This document shows, one piece after another, positions 20,358 through 29,997 of a stretch of 64,000 bases of DNA. Made by a program: the position numbers and the translations under genes. This stretch comes from Candidatus Hydrogenedentota bacterium (GTDB lineage Bacteria; UBA8481; J006). The stretch is taken from assembly GCA_003697085.1 (NCBI GenBank), contig RFFU01000032.1, forward strand, positions 1 to 64,000. The letters are read 5' to 3'. How positions within the stretch are numbered: the first letter of the stretch is position 1; the number at the start of each line of letters is the position of its first letter. The notes under the pieces are model-generated. The model worked only from the letters and a program-made list of their open reading frames with translations. It had not been told where the DNA came from and did no database searches.

Positions 20358-21555
20358 CGCATTCCGTCCCGACGCCCACCACGGAAATGGCCCCCAGTTC
20401 CGGGTAGTCGAGTGGAAGTCCCCGGTTGCCTTTCACGGCGTATTCGTTGAAAACCCGACCAGGAAAAATGGCTTCCGCACGGGCCTTGTCATTGGCGAGA
20501 TCGGAGAGTCGTCTTGCGAAGTCCGTGATTCCTTCCCATTCGAGCGCCGCACAGAAGAGCGTGGCGCGCAGGGCCATCAACGCCTGGTTCGAACAGATGT
20601 TCGATGTTGCACGTTCGCGGCGGATGTGCTGTTCGCGTGCTTGAAGGGTCAAGACAAGCGCTCTCCGCCCGTTTGCATCGACGGTCTCCCCCACAATCCG
20701 CCCCGGCATCCGCCGCAGAAACCGCTCCTCGGCCGCGATCATTCCGAGAAACGGTCCCCCGCCGGAAAGCGGTATCCCGAGCGGCTGCCCTTCCGCAACC
20801 GCAATCGCCGCGCCCGAGGAGGCCGGCTTCTCCGAAACAAAAACCGCCAGGGGATGAAAAATCTGGATCGGAACCGCCCCCACCTCCCTGGCCGCCGCGA
20901 ACCACTCCCTCCCCCTCGATTCGAAAAGCCCAAAGGCGTTCGGAGATTGAATCACCAAGCACGCCGTCTCCTCCGAAGGCGTCGCTTCGTCTCCCACTTC
21001 CTTCAGTATCCCGCTCTCTCGGTCGAACGACACTTCCCTGAAATGAAACCCCCGTCCCGCCAGAAGCGTCCGAACCACCTCGCGAATTCTCGGCGAAACC
21101 GTTCGCGCAAGAAGCACTTCGCGCCGTTTGGTCACGGCCGCCGCCATCGAGATCGCCTCCGCAACCGCCGTCGAACCGTCGTAAAGCCCGGCATTCGAAA
21201 TTTCCAGTCCCGTCATATCGCAAACCCGTGTCTGGAACTCGAAAATCACCTCGAGCGTCCCCTGCGATACCTCGGGTTGGTACGGAGTATAAGCCGTGAC
21301 GAATTCGCTTCGGGACGCCATTGCGTCCACCACCGCCGGAATCGGAAATGGTCCGATTCCCCCTCCCGTCAGGCGCTCCTCCGGGCTTCTCTCCAGAATC
21401 CGAAAGCGGTTCCGGAGAACCTCTTCCCGCTCGGACGGCCAATCCTCCAGAAAAGTCGCTCGTTTTACCGACGCGAAGAGGTCCTTTTCCGTCAATCCGA
21501 TCCTTTGAGTGATCTTCCTTCGATCCGCCTCGGACAACCCCAGAAAGCGGTTCAC
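20350..21555 (-). CDS. gcvPA: Glycine dehydrogenase (decarboxylating) subunit 1
   Basis: FVTAYTPYQPEVSQGTLEVIFEFQTRVCDMTGLEISNAGLYDGSTAVAEAISMA; GTG start overlaps the upstream sORF stop. Confidence 0.95.
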   Translation of the reverse strand: MNRFLGLSEADRRKITQRIGLTEKDLFASVKRATFLEDWPSEREEVLRNRFRILERSPEERLTGGGIGPFPIPAVVDAMASRSEFVTAYTPYQPEVSQGTLEVIFEFQTRVCDMTGLEISNAGLYDGSTAVAEAISMAAAVTKRREVLLARTVSPRIREVVRTLLAGRGFHFREVSFDRESGILKEVGDEATPSEETACLVIQSPNAFGLFESRGREWFAAAREVGAVPIQIFHPLAVFVSEKPASSGAAIAVAEGQPLGIPLSGGGPFLGMIAAEERFLRRMPGRIVGETVDANGRRALVLTLQAREQHIRRERATSNICSNQALMALRATLFCAALEWEGITDFARRLSDLANDKARAEAIFPGRVFNEYAVKGNRGLPLDYPELGAISVVGVGTECDE

Positions 21556-21695
21556 TTTCTCCGCCGCCTCCGTTCTTCCCCCTTTTCGTTTTTCCCGGCC
21601 GGCGTCTCGATCAATTCCCCGCGCGCCGCGATCCGTTCCGGAACATTTCTCCCGTTCAGGATCTCTCTTCCCGCCGCGGAAAGCCCCCGGTTCAC
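21552..21695 (-). CDS. Possible 47-aa basic small ORF between gcvH and gcvPA
   Basis: GTG at 21695 overlaps the gcvH TGA (GTGA) and its TGA at 21554-21552 overlaps the gcvPA GTG (GTGA). Translation (M)NRGLSAAGREILNGRNVPERIAARGELIETPAGKNEKGEERRRRRK. Confidence 0.4.
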   Translation of the reverse strand: MNRGLSAAGREILNGRNVPERIAARGELIETPAGKNEKGEERRRRRK

Positions 21696-22087
21696 TTCTG
21701 ATCCTCTCCTTTTCCGATCAAGGCGCGGTACTCGTCCGCCGACAACAATTTTTCTTCTCCCCCCATAACATCCATTTCGAACATCCAACCCTCGCCATAC
21801 GGATCGCTGTTCACTGTCGCCGGATCGATCCCATCGTGAACAGAGACGACCCTTCCATCCACGGGAGCATAGACATCCGAAACGGATTTCACCGATTCGA
21901 CGACGGCGACGGACTCGCCCGCACTTACCTCCCGCCCCACCTCGGGCAACTCCACGTAAACGATGTCTCCCAACTCGCTCTGAGCATAATCCGTTATGCC
22001 GACGCGAGCCGGGCGGCTCTCCACGCGGATCCATTCATGCTCACTCGTGTACGACAAATCCTGAGGGACCTTCGTTCCTTCAACCAT
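21692..22087 (-). CDS. gcvH: Glycine cleavage system H protein
   Basis: DLSYTSEHEWIRVESRPARVGITDYAQSELGDIVYVELPEVGREVSAGESVAVVESVKSVSDVYAPVDG (lipoyl-lysine ESVKS). Confidence 0.96.
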   Translation of the reverse strand: MVEGTKVPQDLSYTSEHEWIRVESRPARVGITDYAQSELGDIVYVELPEVGREVSAGESVAVVESVKSVSDVYAPVDGRVVSVHDGIDPATVNSDPYGEGWMFEMDVMGGEEKLLSADEYRALIGKGEDQK

Positions 22088-23117
22088 CGTTTCTCTCCCT
22101 TCTGTAGAATGGAAGCGGTGCTTCCTTCACCGAATATTTCCGGCCCCGGATCACGACACCGGCGGGTTGCTTGGAAGAGGCGATCCGCCCGAGAGCGATC
22201 GGTGCCTGAAGCACCGGCGAAAACGTCCCGGATGTTACCACCCCGACATCCTCCCCGCCAGCATCGAGAATCGTCGCTCCCCGACGCGGAATCGGTCCCG
22301 CACTTCCCACGATTCCGCACCGACGAAAACGTCGCGGGGGCGGATTGCTCAAGATGTCTCTCGCCACGAAGCCTTTCCGATCCGGCTCCCTCACGGCGAA
22401 CTCCAATCCGACCTCGTGAGGTCGTGTCGTCTCGTCGATGTCTGCTCCGTAAAGAGGCAGCGCCGCCTCGATCCGAAGCAGATCCCGCGCGGCCAACCCA
22501 CAGGGTTCCATTTCCTTCCTTCGCAGGACGCGCCAGAGTTCGGCCGCTCTTTCCTTCTCCACGATGGCCTCATAGCCATCCTCGCCGGTGTACCCCGTCC
22601 TGACAAGCAAACGCACGTTGACCCCCGCGACTTCCGTCTCCCGTACGAAACGGCGCCGAGCACACATTTCCCCCAAAAGAGGAACGACGCGCGGCCCTTG
22701 AATCGCGATCATCGCCACATCCTCCAAAACCTCGATCTCCCCCAGCACCTTCCAGTCCGTCTCCTTTCTCGAAGCGTTCACGACGATGTGCCAAAGCGAT
22801 TCTTCCAGCCGATAGACAAAGGTGTCGTCCACGATCCCGCCGTCCGCGTTCAGTATCAGCGTATAACGCCCCGTCCCCACCGGAATCGAAGTAAGAGGCC
22901 GGGAGAGAACGCGATCCACGGACGGATTTCGTATCAAAGCCTGCCCCATATGGGAGACATCGAAGATTCCCGCCTTCTCCCGCACGGCGCGGTGTTCGGC
23001 CAAGGTCCCCGCATACGTCAGCGGCATCCGATAGCCGGCAAACGGTCCCATCCTCGCGCCTTCCTCCTCGTGAATCGGTGCCAAAACCGTCTCCTTCAAC
23101 GAAGATGTCTCCACCAT
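22080..23117 (-). CDS. gcvT: Aminomethyltransferase (glycine cleavage T protein)
   Basis: AGTLAEHRAVREKAGIFDVSHMGQ, YTLILNADGGIVDDTFVYRL, VRTGYTGEDGYEAIV. Confidence 0.95.
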   Translation of the reverse strand: MVETSSLKETVLAPIHEEEGARMGPFAGYRMPLTYAGTLAEHRAVREKAGIFDVSHMGQALIRNPSVDRVLSRPLTSIPVGTGRYTLILNADGGIVDDTFVYRLEESLWHIVVNASRKETDWKVLGEIEVLEDVAMIAIQGPRVVPLLGEMCARRRFVRETEVAGVNVRLLVRTGYTGEDGYEAIVEKERAAELWRVLRRKEMEPCGLAARDLLRIEAALPLYGADIDETTRPHEVGLEFAVREPDRKGFVARDILSNPPPRRFRRCGIVGSAGPIPRRGATILDAGGEDVGVVTSGTFSPVLQAPIALGRIASSKQPAGVVIRGRKYSVKEAPLPFYRRERNDG

Positions 23118-23118
23118 T

Positions 23119-23577
23119 TCACAACCATCCTTCCCTTTCGATTCCCTTTCGAATCAGGCTCTCCAACTCCCTCATCACCCTCTCGTACTCCTCTTCCCCG
23201 CCGCCGAAAGGATCGGATATCTCCTTCTCCGGCTCACCGGCCCATTCGCCCAGAGTTACGATCCTCTCCCGGGCCTGGGGATAAAAGGCCGCCAATCGAT
23301 CGCGATGCCCTTTTGTCATACAGACGATCCGATCGGCGGAAGCAATCATCTCCTCCGTCACCATCCGCGAAGCTTTGGGGCCTTGCAATCCTTTTTTCTC
23401 AAGAAGAGCCTTTGCCGCAGAAGACAATTCGCTTCCCGAAACCGCCGCGATCCCGCCGGAGGAGACGGAGACCGAGGGACAGTGAAAACGAAAGACCGCC
23501 TCCGCCATCGGACTGCGGCAGGTGTTTCCCGTGCAGACGAAAAGCACGTGGCGCGGTTCTTCCCCTCGTACCTTCAC
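23119..23577 (-). CDS. Low-molecular-weight protein-tyrosine-phosphatase-like protein
   Basis: VLFVCTGNTCRSPMAEAVFR (CX5R loop); C-terminal ISDPFGGGEEEYERVMRELESLI. Confidence 0.9.
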   Translation of the reverse strand: MKVRGEEPRHVLFVCTGNTCRSPMAEAVFRFHCPSVSVSSGGIAAVSGSELSSAAKALLEKKGLQGPKASRMVTEEMIASADRIVCMTKGHRDRLAAFYPQARERIVTLGEWAGEPEKEISDPFGGGEEEYERVMRELESLIRKGIEREGWL

Positions 23578-24446
23578 TCCCGTTCTCCGCGCTCCTCAAG
23601 GATGATTCCGTAGGCCTCGTTCGCCGGAATTCCGAGAATCTCCGCCGCCATTCGGGCGACATCGCGCGCCTTCCGGTTCCGGTGAAACCGAGCCATCTTG
23701 CGTAACGTCTCGAGGAGGTCCAAGGAGAGCCGGCCTTCGCTCTTCCGCCGCTCTTTTCCAATGTCCGGCTCGACAACAATGACGTGCTCGCCGCGGGCCC
23801 GCACGCGCGGTAGCAATTCCTCCGGAAACCCCACAAGGCACTCCTCGTTCTGCTTCGTCATTTCCCGACAATCCGCCACCCTGCGGTTCGGAAGATACTC
23901 CGCAATCTCGAGCAGGAGATCCCGAACGCGGTGGGGTGACTCGAAGAGAACGAGCGTCGCGTTCAACTCACCGAACCTTTTCAGGAGCGCTTCGCGTTCG
24001 CGGGCCAGTTTCGGAAGAAAGCCCAAGAAGACCCAACGCCGGGCCTCCAAACCGCTCCAGGACACAGCCGTCGAGGGAGCCGTCGGGCCGGGAAGAGGAA
24101 CCACTGCAAACCCCTCCGCGCGAACCCCGTCCACCAAGAATGTCCCCGGATCCGAAATCGCCGGCAGTCCGGCATCCGTGCAGTACGCAACATCCTCTCC
24201 TTCGCGCAAATGCCGGAGTACCTTTTCGAGCGCGCGGCGTTCATTGTGCCTCCGCAAGGAGAAGACCCTCGCGTGGGAACCGAGGTGCGAGAGCAACCTC
24301 CGCGTCACTCGCGTGTCCTCGCACGCAACCCATCCTATTTTCTTGAGGAGATTCGAGGCGCGGATCGTTAGATCCTCCAGATTCCCCAGAGGCGTTCCCA
24401 CAAGGAAAAGCGTTCCTTTTGCACTGGTGGCGTTTTCTTCCGGCAT
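23574..24446 (-). CDS. rsmI: 16S rRNA (cytidine1402-2'-O)-methyltransferase
   Basis: GTLFLVGTPLGNLEDLTIRASNLLKKIGWVACEDTRVTRRLLSHLG, DAGLPAISDPG, PLPGPTAPSTAVSWSGL. Confidence 0.93.
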   Translation of the reverse strand: MPEENATSAKGTLFLVGTPLGNLEDLTIRASNLLKKIGWVACEDTRVTRRLLSHLGSHARVFSLRRHNERRALEKVLRHLREGEDVAYCTDAGLPAISDPGTFLVDGVRAEGFAVVPLPGPTAPSTAVSWSGLEARRWVFLGFLPKLAREREALLKRFGELNATLVLFESPHRVRDLLLEIAEYLPNRRVADCREMTKQNEECLVGFPEELLPRVRARGEHVIVVEPDIGKERRKSEGRLSLDLLETLRKMARFHRNRKARDVARMAAEILGIPANEAYGIILEERGERE

Positions 24447-24787
24447 GCATTCCAGCGTAGCAAGAAACCGGCAAGATGAATAGTTCTTATGATCCTCGAA
24501 AGGGTGCGTGGCAAATCGTGGGCAGGATCAAATTTCGGCAGACAGGCCTTCCTGGGAACACAGGCTTCTTGCCTGCAAAAACGGGTTCGTAGAGGATCAC
24601 CTTTTAGCCTCCCCGGCCCTATCCGGGGTTTCGCCCAGGAGTGGACTGACACGATCCGGCAAAAGGTGCTCATTTTTCACCATGCCCTCCCCTCGAAAAG
24701 AGGGCGATTCGCCGGGAAGAAGGGAAACCGCGAAATCCCGCGGTCCCACCGAGAAAACGCGATCCCGCAGGAGGAATGCCCTTGGAA

Positions 24788-26881
24788 TCAAGTACCGTTC
24801 GCCGCCGTCTTTCGACGTTCCTTCGGTTCGCGACGCACCAAGTCTCCGGCACGGATCGGGGCAACGGGCGTATCCAATTTTACCTCGCTGTATTCCTCAG
24901 TCGCTCCGACGACCCGCCCCGTGACCAAGCGTTTCTCCCGAATCGAGGGCCAATCGAGTCCCGGTGCGAAGAGTTCCTGTTCGCGACGCACGACAACAAC
25001 CGTATCCCCCGGAGCCAGTCCGTGAGCCCGGCCCAGGTTGACCGTCACCTCCTCCGACCCGAAACGCCGGACGATCCTTCCCTTCAGCGGCACATCCCTC
25101 GAAACACGCCGGGACAATTCCAGAGCCAATCTGCTCATCGCCTGCGACCCCTTCGCCGCCAGACGATATCGCGCCAGAATCGGCCCCTTGGGAGCGGTGA
25201 TCACGCGGGTGACGGTCACGAGACGGTCCGGAGATTCAAAGATATCACCCTGAATGACCACGGATGTGCCCAACAATTCCCCAATACGGCCGGGATCCAA
25301 TTCCTCCACGGAACGAACTCCCGCGCTCTTCAAAACCCGGGCGATCTCATCCTGAGAGACGACGGAGAATCCGGGGTGAAGGCGCAGCGTCTCTCCGAGC
25401 CATTCGGCGAGAATCCTTCCGATACCGACGTGGCGCGGAGCAAGAACCTCGCGATACGGCAAAACCGCGATCCTGAGAAGAGGCGGAGGAACGGGGGTGA
25501 CGGAGAGGCGAATTCGTGACTCCAGGGCATCCGGTTTCTCCAGAATCTTCGCCAACTCGCTCGTCGGTTTCTCCTTCAGATCATCGAGCGAGACGTGGTG
25601 GACGGCTTCCATCTCAGCCAATGCATTTCGAGTGATCACCTCCATCATATCCGAGGCGACCAGACGTTCATGCTGGGAACGCGTCAGTTCCTCGACATGC
25701 CGAAGTTGTTCGATGGCCGAGGAGAAGAGCCCCTCCTTCGACAGAAACCGCGCCATCTTCAACCTCACCTCGGACAACTGCGGGGCGAGTTTCACGGCGA
25801 GGCGATAGTTGAAGAAGGCGCGGAGCGTATCGCGGACGCGCTCCGCTTCCTCCGCCCATTCCAAACGTCGGCGCGCCAGCACCAACCTCGCCGGATCGGT
25901 GGCCGGGTAGATCTTCATCCGGACCCGCTCCAAACGATTCAACGCGATCTCGTCTTCCGGATTCGTTTCGAGAACCTTCAGGAAAGCCGTCTCGGCCTCC
26001 TCTTCCCGGCCGACGGCCAACAGATCCATGCCTCGGCTGAATTCACCCTGTGTCCCGAAGGTAGGCGCGGCGGCAACCGCCTCGCGCAGCCGGCCCAGGT
26101 ACCTCAGTAAGGCGGCACGAGCCATCGCCGCATAGGGCCGCCCCGGATCCAACCTGTCCGCGCTCGCGAACGCCTTCTCCGCTTCCTCGTAACGCCCGAG
26201 TTCCTTCAGAACGCTCCCGAGGTTCATCCAGGCCCAGTAGGATTTCGTATCAATCTCTAACGCCGCCTGGAAGAACTGAACCGCTCTCTCCGGTCGCTTC
26301 CGCCACCAGGCTACGACTCCCCGTCCGATCAAGGCTTCCGTATCCCGCTCTTCGGCTTCCAGGGCCCGGGAGAAATATTTTTCCGCCCGTGTGAGAGCGT
26401 TTTCCTCCGGTTGAAACCCGCGGATCGTTCGCGCCTTTGCGCCGGAACGGCGGATTTCCAACCATCCCAGGAGATTCAAGGCCGGACGATGAAAGGGATA
26501 CGAGGCGAGAAGATCTTTCAGCGTCGCCTCCGCCTCGTCCTCTCGCCCCAGTCTTATCAAAATCCTCGCCACGTCCACACGACTGTTGGGCGTGTGAGCC
26601 GCCAGTTCCTCCAACCTCTGATAAGCCGTTAACGCCTCCTCCAATCGATCCGCGTCTTCGTAGAAATGGGCCAGATCCCGCCAGGCGCGGAGATCGGAGG
26701 GGTTCTCCTTCACGATCGTGAGAATTCTCTCCTCGGCCCGCACGGCCGACCCGGTCTCCATCAGGCTCTCGGCGGCCTCGATCGTATTCTCCGGCACGCG
26801 CAATCGCCCGGCGGCGGCAAAAGCCCCCAGTGAAATTCCCGCCAAAGCAAGAACGATCAGAAATCTTTTGAAAGAATTCAT
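24788..26881 (-). CDS. TPR-repeat protein with C-terminal FlgO/CsgG-like domain
   Basis: Signal peptide plus tandem TPRs (YWAWMNLGSVLKELGRYEEAEKAFASADRLDPGRPYAAMA); C-terminal RIAVLPYREVLAPRHVGIGRILAEWLGETLRLHPGFSVVSQDEIARVLKSAGV. Confidence 0.7.
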   Translation of the reverse strand: MNSFKRFLIVLALAGISLGAFAAAGRLRVPENTIEAAESLMETGSAVRAEERILTIVKENPSDLRAWRDLAHFYEDADRLEEALTAYQRLEELAAHTPNSRVDVARILIRLGREDEAEATLKDLLASYPFHRPALNLLGWLEIRRSGAKARTIRGFQPEENALTRAEKYFSRALEAEERDTEALIGRGVVAWWRKRPERAVQFFQAALEIDTKSYWAWMNLGSVLKELGRYEEAEKAFASADRLDPGRPYAAMARAALLRYLGRLREAVAAAPTFGTQGEFSRGMDLLAVGREEEAETAFLKVLETNPEDEIALNRLERVRMKIYPATDPARLVLARRRLEWAEEAERVRDTLRAFFNYRLAVKLAPQLSEVRLKMARFLSKEGLFSSAIEQLRHVEELTRSQHERLVASDMMEVITRNALAEMEAVHHVSLDDLKEKPTSELAKILEKPDALESRIRLSVTPVPPPLLRIAVLPYREVLAPRHVGIGRILAEWLGETLRLHPGFSVVSQDEIARVLKSAGVRSVEELDPGRIGELLGTSVVIQGDIFESPDRLVTVTRVITAPKGPILARYRLAAKGSQAMSRLALELSRRVSRDVPLKGRIVRRFGSEEVTVNLGRAHGLAPGDTVVVVRREQELFAPGLDWPSIREKRLVTGRVVGATEEYSEVKLDTPVAPIRAGDLVRREPKERRKTAANGT

Positions 26882-26959
26882 AATTAGAATTTTCGGCAAC
26901 TCCGTTCAGGTTTTTAAGCCGGAAAGAGGCCGCCGCTTTCGAAAATGCTGCGCCGCAAT

Positions 26960-28708
26960 TCAGGGGCGCAGCGACGTTCTTCGAATCACCTCATCCAGAG
27001 AAACCAAACCGCGCCGCGCCTTCGCCAAGGCAGCCTGGCGCAACGTGATCAGACCGGCATCCCGCGCCGCGCTCCGAAAGACATCCGAAGGCGCCCGACT
27101 CTCGATCATCTCCTTCAGATGATCCGGAATCGTTACTACCTCGAAAACGCCCGTGCGGGAACGATAGCCTGTTCCCATACATTGCTCGCATCCCTCGCCC
27201 GCAAGAAACTCCCGTTCCAAATCTTCATCCTTCAAACCCAGGTCCACGATCTGTTCCGGAGTCGGTTTCCGGCGAACGACACAATTCCGACAGATGGTTC
27301 TCATAAGACGGCAATGGATCATCCCCGTCAGAACGGACGCCAGGGCAAAGGAGTCCATTCCCAACTGCAACGGAACCCAGTAGGAACTGACGGCGTCGTC
27401 GGCGTAAATACTTCCCAGTACGAACCGCCCCGTGGCGGCCAAATGCAACAGCACCCGCATCTCCTCCGCGGTCGTCGCCGCCGAAAGAAACACGATGTCC
27501 GGTTCCTGACGTTCCACCGACCGCAAAACGTCGTTCCACGGAAAGGCCGTGGCGCCCCGCGGAACGGCCTTCGAAATCTGGTTGAAGGCGGAGACCGGAT
27601 AGGCGGGAGGATCCTCCAGTGTTACGATCATCTTCGAGGCATCGCCGATCGCCGAGAGAATCGAATAGGCCAGCGTCGTCTTCCCCGAATCGTTCTTCCC
27701 GCTGATAAGCAAAAGCCCCCCTGGATGCTTGAGGATTCGATCCAAAGTCTCCCTTTGTTGTTCCTCGAATCCCAATTCCTCCAACGGACGAATGACCTCG
27801 TCCCGCCGCGTTATCTTCAAGACGGCCTTCTCCCCGAATGCGGCGGGAATGATCGTCGTCCGAATGTCGATCGGTGGAAGCGCCAGATCGGGACGCAAAT
27901 GGAAGCGGCCCTCGAGCAGTTCGTGAGTCCCTTCGCCGACCGGGATCTTCGAGAGCAGTTTCAAACGCGCCACGACCGCCGCGTAAGCCTCGCGCGGAAG
28001 AGACGTGACCGAATGGTAAACTCCGTCCACGCGATACCGGACCACAACAAACTTCTTCTTCGGTTCAAGATGAACCGCCGTTGCCGATAGATCCAATGCT
28101 CTGTTGAAGATCGTCTCGAGAATGCGGGCGATCGAGGGCTTCTTCTCTTCCGCCGACTCCACCGAAACCGAAAGACTCCTCAAGGCCTCCTCTCCGGCTC
28201 CCTCCTCGGTGTCCCCTTCCGCTTCTTCTTCGCCGGCCGGCGGCGGCGACCAGACCTTCTCCAGAAAACGATCCATCTCGCTCTGACGAGCCAAAGTCGC
28301 GAATATCTCCGACTTCAAGGCCTTCCGCAGCTCGTCCTGAATGAGAAGGTTGGCCGGGTCGGCCATCGCAACGACCACCACCTGCCCCTCCGTGGTCTCG
28401 GAACGATACAGCGGGATGACCCCGTATCTCCGAGCGAATTTCTCGGGAATCGACCGCGCCACCGCTGGATCGATGAAGGTGTTCTCCAACTGAACGGGGG
28501 GAATCCCCATCTGGATGCTGAGAAAATTCTGGATTCGCTCCTCCGAAACGATCCCGTCACCAACCAGGACCTCCCCTAATCGCCGCCCTGACTTCTTTAC
28601 TTTCTCTAAAGCCCGGTCCAACTGCTCCGAGGTAATGACGCCGGCGCGCAGAAGCAACGTGCCTAAATGGTGCTTCTCTTCGGCCAAACCTTCCGCGTCT
28701 TCCGTCAT
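26960..28708 (-). CDS. Divergent GspE/PilB-family type II/IV secretion ATPase-like protein
   Basis: N-terminal GspII_E-like LGTLLLRAGVITSEQLDRALEKVKKSGRRLGEVLVGDGIVSEERI; Walker A LLLISGKNDSGKTTLAY; Zn site CRNC...CEQC. Canonical Walker B/His box altered. ATG at 28708 overlaps mtnP stop. Confidence 0.8.
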   Translation of the reverse strand: MTEDAEGLAEEKHHLGTLLLRAGVITSEQLDRALEKVKKSGRRLGEVLVGDGIVSEERIQNFLSIQMGIPPVQLENTFIDPAVARSIPEKFARRYGVIPLYRSETTEGQVVVVAMADPANLLIQDELRKALKSEIFATLARQSEMDRFLEKVWSPPPAGEEEAEGDTEEGAGEEALRSLSVSVESAEEKKPSIARILETIFNRALDLSATAVHLEPKKKFVVVRYRVDGVYHSVTSLPREAYAAVVARLKLLSKIPVGEGTHELLEGRFHLRPDLALPPIDIRTTIIPAAFGEKAVLKITRRDEVIRPLEELGFEEQQRETLDRILKHPGGLLLISGKNDSGKTTLAYSILSAIGDASKMIVTLEDPPAYPVSAFNQISKAVPRGATAFPWNDVLRSVERQEPDIVFLSAATTAEEMRVLLHLAATGRFVLGSIYADDAVSSYWVPLQLGMDSFALASVLTGMIHCRLMRTICRNCVVRRKPTPEQIVDLGLKDEDLEREFLAGEGCEQCMGTGYRSRTGVFEVVTIPDHLKEMIESRAPSDVFRSAARDAGLITLRQAALAKARRGLVSLDEVIRRTSLRP

Positions 28709-29574
28709 TGTACGTACCTCTCGATAATGACCCCTAATCGCTCCACCACGTCCTTCGGCCACAACGAACGATCCGTCATGATGGCGGACGAAAGTGCATT
28801 ATGCGCCGGGCTGACTCTTTCTTCCGGAATCCGCGGGATGATCCTCCTTACGATCTGCTTGACGTTCTCCGCATTGGCCCGTAAATTCTCCAACACCAAC
28901 TCCACGGAGACGTCTTCCTCCGACTCGTGCCAGACATCGTAGTCGGTCGCGAGCGCAACCGTCGCGTAGGCGATCTCCGCCTCGCGGGCCAGTTTCGCCT
29001 CCGGAAGATTCGTCATCCCAATGACCGTAAAACCGTGGGCCCGATTGACCTTGGATTCCGCTTTCGTCGAAAAAGACGGCCCCTCGATGCAAATGTACGT
29101 TCCTCCATCGTGGACTCGCAGCCCCAGTTCCCGGCACGTCGCGACCAATTCCTTTCTCAAAAGGGGGCAATAAGGTTCGGAAAAGGAGATGTGGGCGGCG
29201 ATCCCGTCGCCGAAAAACGTGCTGGGACGGCACTTCGTCCGATCGAAAACCTGGTCCGGAATCACCACATCCCGCGGCCGGACTTCTTCCTTCAAAGAAC
29301 CCACCGCCGAGAACGCCACGATCCAATCGACCCCCACGGATTTCAATGCCCACATATTCGCTCGAGAATTGACCTCGTGCGGAAGAATGCGATGCCCGCG
29401 CCCGTGCCGCGGAAGAAAGGCAACACGACGGCCCTCCAAAACCCCCAGAAGAATTCTGTCGGAAGGAGGGCCGTACGGGGTCTCGATAAACTCCTCCCGA
29501 CGATCTTCGATCCCCTCGATGTCGTAAACCCCGCTTCCGCCGATGAACCCGATTACTCCACCTTTTCTTCCCAC
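28705..29574 (-). CDS. mtnP: S-methyl-5'-thioadenosine phosphorylase / purine nucleoside phosphorylase family
   Basis: GFIGGSGVYDIEGIEDRREEFIETPYGPPSDRILLG, FLPRHGRGHRILPHEVNSRANMWALKSVGVDWIVAFSAVGSL, IEGPSFSTKAESKVNRAHGFTVIGMTNLPEAKLAREAE. Confidence 0.93.
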   Translation of the reverse strand: MGRKGGVIGFIGGSGVYDIEGIEDRREEFIETPYGPPSDRILLGVLEGRRVAFLPRHGRGHRILPHEVNSRANMWALKSVGVDWIVAFSAVGSLKEEVRPRDVVIPDQVFDRTKCRPSTFFGDGIAAHISFSEPYCPLLRKELVATCRELGLRVHDGGTYICIEGPSFSTKAESKVNRAHGFTVIGMTNLPEAKLAREAEIAYATVALATDYDVWHESEEDVSVELVLENLRANAENVKQIVRRIIPRIPEERVSPAHNALSSAIMTDRSLWPKDVVERLGVIIERYVQ

Positions 29575-29997
29575 GCTTCCTCTTCCCTCACTAATTTCTT
29601 CGTCTCACTCCGCCATTCCGCCGTTCGCTCTTTCCCGTAGTCTCCTCCCCCGCCGAAAAGACTCTCTAAAATCGATTACGGACAGCACGAAATTTCCTCT
29701 TCATTCCCCATCTCGTTCCTCGCCTTCGTTCGAAAGGCGTGACCCCGTTTCCACCGGAAATTCTCTATCGCTGTAACTCTATAACGTCCAAAAGTTTATG
29801 AGAAGACTTTCGTGGATGGAATTTTGAAAGGAAGCATATCGCGGCAAACCAGCGTTCCTGCGGAATTTCTCGTCGAAATTCTGTCCTCTCCGTAATGACA
29901 CATCTAAGAGCAGAACAAATGGCAAAAGGAAAAAGGGAAGAGAGAACGGAAGATTTGGAGCGTAGACTCTCCAGTCTGCAAATTGCTGATCCGCACC

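Noticed and set aside
18945-20450. Plus-strand 501-aa ORF opposite gcvPB, and similar long antisense ORFs (e.g. 22167-23705, 20626-21768, 26945-28090, 37104-38462)
   Set aside because: They lie antisense to strongly supported genes and their translations are rich in Arg/Pro/His with no recognisable domain; typical shadow ORFs of a GC-rich genome.
23100-23130. Glycine riboswitch upstream of gcvT
   Set aside because: gcvT begins 1 nt after the preceding phosphatase gene; no leader space.
24447-24787. tRNA or ncRNA gene in the rsmI upstream gap (GGGTTCGTAGAGG)
   Set aside because: No cloverleaf could be drawn; the segment instead resembles a degraded copy of the intergenic repeat.
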